DNA of 64,000 nt from positions 482,781-546,780 of the forward strand of contig MNCI01028452.1 in assembly GCA_015680685.1 (NCBI GenBank). The letters run 5' to 3'. This DNA is from Gnetum montanum (Eukaryota; Streptophyta; Gnetopsida; Gnetales; Gnetaceae). Under the pieces are notes generated by a model. The model did not search any database. It was not told the origin of the DNA and saw only the letters and a list, made by a program, of their open reading frames with translations. Shown piece after piece: positions 57,311-64,000 of this stretch. A program made the translations under genes and the position numbers. Each line of letters starts with the position of its first letter. The first letter of the stretch is position 1.

Positions 57311-58620
57311 CCACTATCTAATATGTTTCCTAATGAACTCCTCTTTGCTAGGGCTATAACTGAATAATTGCCCAATGAGTCTAAATGATATGATGGAATT
57401 CTCACCTATCTTCTCACTCAGATAAGGGTTGGACCACCGAAAGAAATAGTAGTTTCTTCACTAGGTAAAACACTTCATGGAGATCAATAAACACCTCTAC
57501 AAGGTGTGTTTCATTGGCCTAGTTCATTGGTGTGTCCTTGATGCTGATCAACTACATGTTCTCCAAGATGCTCATGAAGGTCCTTACAAAGGACACTATG
57601 TTGGGATATGCACGACCATTAAAATCTTGATGCCAAGGTATGATTGGCCAACAATCTTCAAGGATGCTCACCATTACATCTGCTCTTGTGAATGATGCTA
57701 ACAAGATGGTGGAATGACTAATCTAATGGAGGGACTTCAATAATGGATTCAATCACTAGAACCCTTTGACATCTAGGGCATTGATTTCATGGGTCCCATC
57801 ATGCCCATGTCAAATGGAAAGGCGTACATCGTAGTCATGGTTGACTATTGTACAAAATGAGCATAAGGAATAGCCGTCATCGACTATACATCTTCTACTA
57901 CTACCTAGTTTGTACAAAAAAATGCTGTAAATAGGTTTGGTGTACCATGTGCATTAATTTCTAATAATGGAACTCACTTTACAAGCACTACTTTCTGGAA
58001 GCTCATGCAACACTTCAAGGTTGAACATAAAATCACAACACCCTACCACCCCTAAGCTAATGGTCAAGCTGAGGTTACCAATAGGAAAATCACAAGGATT
58101 CTATAAGAACTATTAGCAAATATAGGAAAGACTGGAGCACAAAACTTAACACTGCCCTTTGGGCCTACCACTCAACATGAAAACTTCCTATAGGCTACTC
58201 TCCCTATGAGCTTATGTATAGAAAATTACCAACACTTCCCATTTAATCTAAGCTCTGTACACTTTCAATAGCCTATGATCTCAACCTTGACTTGAGTCTA
58301 GCACAAAAAGAAAGACTAATAAGTCTCAACTTAGTAGACAAAAACCGATTAGTGGGTCTATCATCTAATGAGTTGCACAAGGCCTACAACACAAAGTGCC
58401 ATGACCTTAAAATTAGAAAAGTCAAATTTCAACTAGGAGATAAGGTTCTCTACTAGAACCCCACACACGTACCTCAATGAACTAAGTTCCAAACATTGTG
58501 GAAAGGACCTTATATAATTTATGAAACTTTTCCTTCTGGGGTCATGATGATATACAAACCTGAGAGCCCAAATAAGAAACAACTAGTCAACATCCAACAA
58601 ATTAAACCTTTCCATGAGCA
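57311..58620 (+). pseudogene. Integrase of F (broken)
   Basis: The zinc-finger region is open at 57477-57695 (HEGPYKGHYVG...YICSCE). The core keeps VMVDYCTK near 57835. The second motif reads LISNNGTHF near 57950 (Asp to Asn), and NGQAEVTNRKI keeps the Glu near 58060. The C-terminus VKFQLGDKVLY..NPTHVPQ (58420-58480) has a TAG at a Trp-like position. Same family as D and B. Confidence 0.82.
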
Positions 58621-60668
58621 TAATCCAACTCATACAACAAATTCCTCATCATATGGATAACCACACTCCATATTTTGGATCTCCTTCTTTTAACTTAGCC
58701 ATGGGAAAGATGGCCATCCATGCTAACCATATAAGTGGCTCCTCAATTTCTCACCCTTTTTTGTTTTACAACATTTTGTTTTACACATTCTTTATTTTAC
58801 ATTTTCTTGTTTTCATGTTATTAATCTTTTCTAATTTTTTTTTGCACCATCTTTAGTACATTTGCTATTTCTTGGATATTTTACACTTTCATTTATATTT
58901 TCTTTTATTTTGATGTGATTTTCTAACTTTTGTTAATAAGTTCCAGGTACAATGGTAATGCATTGCTTAATGGTGGTCTGTACTATTTTGTTATTTGATT
59001 GTTGATGTCTATATTTTGGATTTGAATTTTGTTACCAATGATTAGGACATGGTTTATTTTTCATGCAATAGGTAGTGAGTCCACAACATCCACCCATCCA
59101 TAAACTCTATGGTTTTCCTTGTTCTAGAAATGTGCAATTCCTTTTTCGTTAATGAAACTTTAATAAATTTATGACTTTTGTAGTTCCATAATTGGAAAGG
59201 ATTCAAAGGTTTAAAAAATGTGTGACTTTAAGGGAATTCAGTATTATTTGTGCCTTTCTATTTTCTTGGGTGCATGTGTGTTTTCATGGATTTCTTACCA
59301 TTCCATGTTGACCAATAAAATGAACTTGAATAAGTCTTTGCAGTGTGTGGTTGTCATCACAAAAACAAAAATGGTGGGAATTCAAAGCACACTCAGACAA
59401 AATAAATGTATGTGTCTTTGCATGGTGTGATTCTCATTTCAAAAAAAAAATGGGAATTCAAAGCACATCCCTTAGACACAATAAATGGACTACAAGCATT
59501 GGTTCTAGAACTAAAAAGACATGTTACCCATGCCTGAAGGTCCCCCCTAGCTAAGGCCCTTTCTCACTTCCTACTTCTCTCTTCTTCTCTAATTTGGAAT
59601 GGTGGTTGTTCTGTAGGAGTACTCTTGTGTCTCAGGGAGATGGACTGGTTTTAGAATGATGATGTGAAGTCACTGAACAAGGTTGATTTTAGTCTAGACT
59701 AATGATGGATCCTATCAAGTTATTTAACCATAAAATTCATAAGGAACTTCATGTGAACTTAATCAAGAACTCCATTTCACTTTCTTTCATCCATCTATGC
59801 TTTCCATGTCTCACCTCACTACTAGTTTTATGTTATTGTTCGATGTCCTAGTTTGATATATCAGAATTCTTAAGTTATTTCTTTCAAGTTTTTGTACTTA
59901 ACCTTCCATAACCATTAATCATTCATGGAGCCCACGAACTCTTTAGTTTGAAGTTATGCAAGGGCATAAAAGGCTTGTGCCTACTTTGGGAAGGACCCAC
60001 ACACATATCTTTTGGTTGGATTAGTTAATTTCTTTACCCTTAAACACTTTTACATATCAAATTCTTTTGTTTACCTCATCAATGACATTCAATTGTGCAC
60101 ATCTTTACATCAATTTTCAGTGGACCTTCCTTTTTATTGTTGTGAATTTTACACCCTCTTCAAATATTTCCTTGTGTTGAAATTTTTCAAATTTAATGGA
60201 TCACTTATCTATTTTTTCCTATTTGTTAGCCTTCTCACTAACACTACTAAAGATTTTAATCAACCATAGTCACAACCTAGCTGAGTGTAACCACCGATGA
60301 TATGAGGCATTTAATAGCTATGTGTTACATATTACATACTAATTCATGATTCTATTATGATTGCAGTGGGAAGCATGGACTAGATGTAGGACTATCTTCA
60401 TCACCTTATGACAAGGATTGTTCATGATCATTGAATCTTCTCTCTTGCTCTTCAGCTACCAAGAGGCCTTGGATGTTCACTTCTCTTATTATGAACAACC
60501 AATTTTGTAAAGATTATAAATATATACACTTGGACACTTAGAGTCTATCTATTCCATCTGAGTTAGCTGTATGTCAATCAATAATCCCATACCTTTCCAA
60601 TATTTTGTAAGGAACTTGCTCCTCCTCTTCTACACTCTAGGATGAGTTTTCATTTAGTTGTGGGGGTA
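58621..60668 (+). other. 3' UTR of element F
   Basis: Contains GCCATGGGAAAGATGGCCAT, a T-rich stretch, doubled ~75-bp units (59338-59416, 59417-59487), the conserved block at 59979-60000, an acceptor-like CAG near 60366, and GGATGAGTTTTCATTTAG then GTGGGGGTA (polypurine tract) before the LTR. Most of the 3' ORF present in A and D is absent. Confidence 0.7.
59979..60000 (+). other. Conserved 3' UTR block, copy in F
   Basis: GCCTACTTTGGGAAGGACCC, preceded by TTATGCAAGGGCATAAAAGG. Confidence 0.65.
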
Positions 60669-61208
60669 TGATGAATCATGTTTTCATTTTCTCTAATGTC
60701 GAGTATTCGATGTCATAGCCTCAACATCGGGTATCCGATGTCAGGGCCAAGATGCAATGTTGAATATACGATGTTGCGGGGTGTATGCCAGCCTATAAAT
60801 ATAGTGTTTGGACTCACAATTTTCATGTAGTTTTTCAATCAAAGTAGAAAAGATCTTGCAATTTGTTTTCTCTAGAGTTAGAATATTTTTTAAGTGCTCG
60901 CAACAAGAGTCTAAGTGTGTACAGATCTTTGTTCAAACACTGATGTACCTGAGCACAGTAGTGTGAAGGGAATAAAAATGAACCCTTTTGATAATCCTTG
61001 TAGCATTGAGAATAGATTAATGTTTTCTTTAATGCACTTTACTTAAGTAATTAATCTCTAGTTATTAATGAACACAAGCACAACCACTTCAAGCATACAT
61101 ATAGTGCTTGGTAACCTAGCAACACTTAATGTTTGGTAACCTAGTAGCATTATATGTGTTTAGGATGTGTCCAAGAAAGTGGGATGGGTACTTGTGTTAA
61201 GCTAGCTA
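60669..61208 (+). repeat. 3' LTR of element F, truncated
   Basis: Starts TGATGAATCATG. U3 dyads at 60690-60780 (ATGTCGAGTATTCGATGTC, ACATCGGGTATCCGATGTC); TATAAATAT at 60794-60802. Matches the 5' copy until GCTAGCTAG at 61208, where about 285 bases of LTR are missing and unrelated sequence starts with TGTTGGCAC. Confidence 0.9.
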
Positions 61209-61546
61209 GTGTTGGCACATTTTAAGCCATTTCATGGAACAGGAGTTTCAGTCTATTTTAAAAGGAAGAAAAAGAGAATAAAAATATATATAAAGATTCA
61301 TATGAGTTATACGGCGATGAAACACATATTTTATTCTTTTTTAACCTTATACATCGACCAAAGAGTGCAATATTTCAGCATATTATGCGATGCTTATTGG
61401 GAAAGGGTTTAATTCAACCAGTTACGGGCTCAGAAATGGTTTTGCGGTGGTGGTGGACGTGGAAATATATATGGCTTGGTCACATAAGCATATTGACGAT
61501 AAATATTAACGGAGATAGAATTGGTCCTAATTTTCATGTAGGCCAC

Positions 61547-61644
61547 GCTAGATTCAAATTGAAACCAATGAACAGAGATACCGATATTTGATCCNTGCTA
61601 GATTCAAATTGAAACCAATGAACAGAGATACCGATATTTGATCC
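61547..61644. repeat. 48-bp direct duplication around a single N
   Basis: 61547-61594 and 61597-61644 are identical, separated by the N at 61595 and a T. Probably an unmerged contig overlap. Confidence 0.85.
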
Positions 61645-61839
61645 TAATCCTATAGCAAGAAGAAGCTGTGTACCATGACAAATAATTTTAGAAATAGAGA
61701 CGCATCTTGTGTTATAATGTGGCATAGTTCAGGCATTGGAGAAACGTTTTCTGGAAGCTGGAAAGATGGTATGCTTACTCTGAAAGCAACGTTGTGGTTC
61801 TTACCAATACAGCAACAAAAAAAATGAAATTATGAAAGC

Positions 61840-62123
61840 TATGCTTGTCGATAAAAAATGTTAAGAACCACCAGGGACTACCTCATATTCCTCTTGGGAA
61901 TTTTGTCAAATGCTTGCCACGCAAGGTTCAATTTCTCTGTTTTGACATACTGATAAATGATGAATCTGTAACCATAACATTTGTGAACCCCAATTTCGCG
62001 GCCATGGCATGTAACAGTAAGCAATTTAATATGTTTTGTGAAGTAATAGGTTGCAGCAAAATCCAATAAATGAAATAGGGCTAAAACGTAGGTGGTGGAA
62101 GCAACACTCGGTAATGGATGCAT
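61840..62123 (-). pseudogene. Pentatricopeptide-repeat (PPR) gene fragment
   Basis: Minus strand open frame 62123-61878. LTVTCHGREIGVHKCYGYRF then IIYQYVKTEKLNLAWQAFDK and IPKRNMR match the usual PLS-type PPR wording (GREIH...G, YVKCG.L..A..VFDKMPERN). A stop replaces the Ser/Trp after RNMR, and SLVVLNIFYRQ continues in frame as VLI..Y.Q would. About two repeats are visible. PPR proteins bind organelle RNA; this piece is too short and broken to function. Confidence 0.6.
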
Positions 62124-62576
62124 GAGTAAGTTTTAAGAAAGGGCATCATTCGTCAACAGTACATGCTGGCAACTGTGTTGCGGACAATGATGCATGGCGG
62201 CAACATCATTGACGCCACGAACATTGCCGTGCTTGCTACGTTGCTGGTATTTTAGTGCCCTAAGTGCTGCGTTGGTAGCCATGCTATGTGGATCAGCAGT
62301 GCAGGAAACCAAGTTAGAGGTCCAGATTTGTTTTCTACCGTGCCTACACCTGTGCCTGCCGTTATGGGCGATTATAGGAAGAAAATACTGAGTGCTCCCA
62401 AGGACAAGGAAGGTGTCTGTTCTCTGCTAGAGATAGATGGTGATTGCAGATGCACCCACACCATTGGCTCTCTAGCAACTGAACACCACACAACGACGAT
62501 GCCGGATGCAGCGGCAGAGCCTTCTTCCGCGGTGGCGGTTAATAACGTTTTTTTTTTGCAGGGCGAGATAATCTAA

Positions 62577-64000
62577 AATTATTTACCGGTAGTTCCAGGC
62601 CTGGTGCCTTCACATCCAGACCTAGTATTTAAGCCATCATAGCAAATTTTATACAGGGTAAATGAAGATAAATTATTGTCTTTTTACTACCACCAATGTC
62701 TACTATTGTATTGCCTTTTTACCATCACCTAGTTCATAAAATTACTAGACCCTCAATAGTCATAATATATATATAATAAATTTTATTTAAACAAATTAAA
62801 ATGAGAATAACAATTATGTGGAGCTATTAGATTTATTTCTCAAAAGCAATATTTGCAATATTTCTTCTAACTTCCTAAGTTAATACTTCCTAACTTATTG
62901 GGCAAGTTACTTGGGAGAGAAGTTAGCTAAGATATTTTTAAGTATGTAACTACCTTTGAACCCTATAAAAAGGCTTCAAGGGTAAGAAAAGGAAGAGGGG
63001 GGTCTCACTTATCACACTTTTGGAGAAGACACCTGATACATCACACTTTGGAAGTCTACTAACTAGCACTTGGGCACTCACTTGGAGATACACTTTGGGT
63101 CTTGGGAGAAGAGCATTTGTAAAGAAGAAAGTATGAACGATTGCTTGTAAGATGACTTGCTAGAGTAAATATTTCAGCCTCTTTTTCATAGTCCTGTATG
63201 TTATATTTTATTTTTATTTTGTTTAAATTGTATAGCTAGTGGTTTAGATAGTATCATCCTTGGCAAGTAATTTTGGGATTTTTAGATTGCTCTTATTGTT
63301 CTTGTTGCCTGATAGAAATTTCTGTTAAAATTTTTCCATAGAAGCACTTGTGTTTAAAATCCTTAAGAGCATTTTAGTAGTAAATTTTACTATTGTGCAA
63401 TGTATAAGAACCGCTATTGGGGTTGTTGTAAGAGAGCCTCTACTTGTAGTCATGCCATTGAATGATTCAATAGTTAAGAGGGTTCGAAAAATCTTTGGTA
63501 TTTTGATGGGATCAGAATAACTTCTTTTTATCTTTAAAGTGAATCTCCGTGGTATTTCAATCAGAAATTTTCAAGTCTTTTGAAGGTTCTGTTGAATGCA
63601 ATTGTTGACATCCATTATCTAGCCAAAATGGANAGTTTGAACAATTCGTAGATATTGAATTTGGGATAGCTTTATTGCGAAGTGTTTACTCGTGTCATTT
63701 TACCTTGTTTAAATATTTGAGGTCCACGCAAATCTACTTTCTTTTCTATCTATTTCCATCGAATCTTGCTCTATTTCTAGTTTTCTTGTGAAACTATCTC
63801 TTTCTCTGGGGAAAATTAGAAGTAGATTTGCAGATTTGTGCTTAAATGTTTTTGCAAAATTTTATTTGTTACAAGTAGGTATTATAAGGACCTCTTAGAC
63901 TAGGCAATTGAACAAAATAGGAACTCTCAAAAACTCATAGTACTTGGCAAAGTTGGCTGAATCTCTTTAAGATAAGTCATCTATAGTTTACACATAACGC
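62577..64000. other. Right-end stretch, LTR- or promoter-like, no gene recognised
   Basis: AT-rich, with a TATA box (62964-62971) followed by purine-rich and then CACTTTGG-rich sequence. No open frame of note, no LTR pair, no primer-binding site seen before the window ends. A single N at 63633 has no flanking duplication. It could be a copia-type LTR or a diverged promoter region. Confidence 0.4.
62964..62971 (+). promoter_or_regulatory. Candidate TATA box
   Basis: CCCTATAAAAAGGC is a strong plant TATA context, followed by a GA-rich leader. No ORF follows within the window, so it may drive an LTR transcript or nothing. Confidence 0.35.

Larger units (their letters stand above)
51587..61208 (+). 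mobile_element. Element F: Athila-like retrotransposon, 3' LTR truncated
   Basis: Complete order of 5' LTR, primer-binding site, gag, protease, RT, RNase H, integrase, 3' UTR and the first 540 bp of the 3' LTR. It sits in the gag of E2; the left duplication is AACAG (51582-51586), the right one is not seen. Closest to element C. It lacks most of the 3' ORF: only the acceptor-like ATGATTGCAG near 60365 and about 300 bases of degraded trailer remain. Confidence 0.92.
61209..62580. other. Insert of different composition with gene fragments
   Basis: Visibly richer in CG than the retrotransposons. It contains a PPR-gene fragment (61840-62123, minus). A 96-residue plus-strand open frame at 62286-62576 (MWISSAGNQVRGPDL...) has no motif I know and carries an acceptor-like T9-GCAG near its end (62550-62563). 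The left edge TGTTGGCAC could be a transposon end, but no partner end appears before 64000. It may be a gene-capturing transposon or genic DNA joined by rearrangement. Confidence 0.4.

Noticed and set aside
62286-62576. 96-residue open frame as a host gene
   Set aside because: No known domain, no clear start context, and it lies in a segment that looks like captured fragments. Kept only as part of the region entry.
62950-63130. TATA box as promoter of a host gene
   Set aside because: No open frame follows within the window; an LTR origin is as likely.
63625-63640. N at 63633 as a fourth unmerged overlap
   Set aside because: No direct duplication flanks it; it looks like one ambiguous base.

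Overview
The window is plant nuclear DNA made almost entirely of old, nested LTR retrotransposons of the Ty3/gypsy superfamily. I found no intact host gene, tRNA, rRNA or CRISPR array. Long LTRs, primer-binding sites complementary to plant tRNA-Asp, many in-frame TAG/TAA codons where related copies have CAG/CAA, and few CG dinucleotides point to a large, heavily methylated plant genome. A gymnosperm such as a conifer is my guess, not a proof. Three single Ns, each sitting between two perfect 41-49 bp direct copies, look like unmerged short-read contig overlaps.

Layout. Element A (+, 1-1652 and 9550-16830) is an Athila-like element with gag and a 3' ORF but no recognisable pol. Element B (-, 1653-9549) sits inside the gag of A with a perfect 5-bp target duplication (CCTTG). 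B has lost RT and RNase H. A stretch without recognised genes (16831-19102) ends in a 37-bp tandem array. Element C (+, from 19103) has a 5' LTR, gag and protease and stops near 22601. There a different minus-strand lineage begins: Tat-like sequence (E1/E2, 22602-23805 and 37105-51586) with RT, two RNase H domains, integrase, ~31-bp tandem arrays, an opposite-strand ORF, and a gag-protease part. Element D (+, 23806-37099) is a structurally complete 13.3-kb element inserted in the Tat-like 3' region. Element F (+, 51587-61208) is inserted in the Tat-like gag, and its 3' LTR is cut at 61208. The remainder (61209-64000) differs in composition: it has more CG, a fragment of a pentatricopeptide-repeat gene, and a TATA-containing LTR- or promoter-like stretch.

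How the parts fit. A, B, C, D and F share LTR ends TGATGA...TCATCA (TGATAA at the start of A's 3' LTR), one spacer base, a tRNA-Asp primer-binding site, a gag start MS(S/P)S, a DLGSS-type protease, RT with FMDD, RNase H, integrase and a long 3' UTR. D and A add a long 3' ORF of unknown function, with a globular-looking N-terminal part followed by coiled coil. The most interesting signal is just upstream of that 3' ORF. Both D and A carry a second, U3-like promoter region there: dyad motifs and a TATA box that resemble the U3 of their own LTR and differ between the two families, followed about 0.5 kb later by an intron-acceptor-like site (clear in A) directly before the ORF's ATG. This suggests that the 3' ORF is made from its own, possibly spliced, transcript. 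All coordinates without an LTR, motif or codon boundary are approximate; identities were judged by eye.
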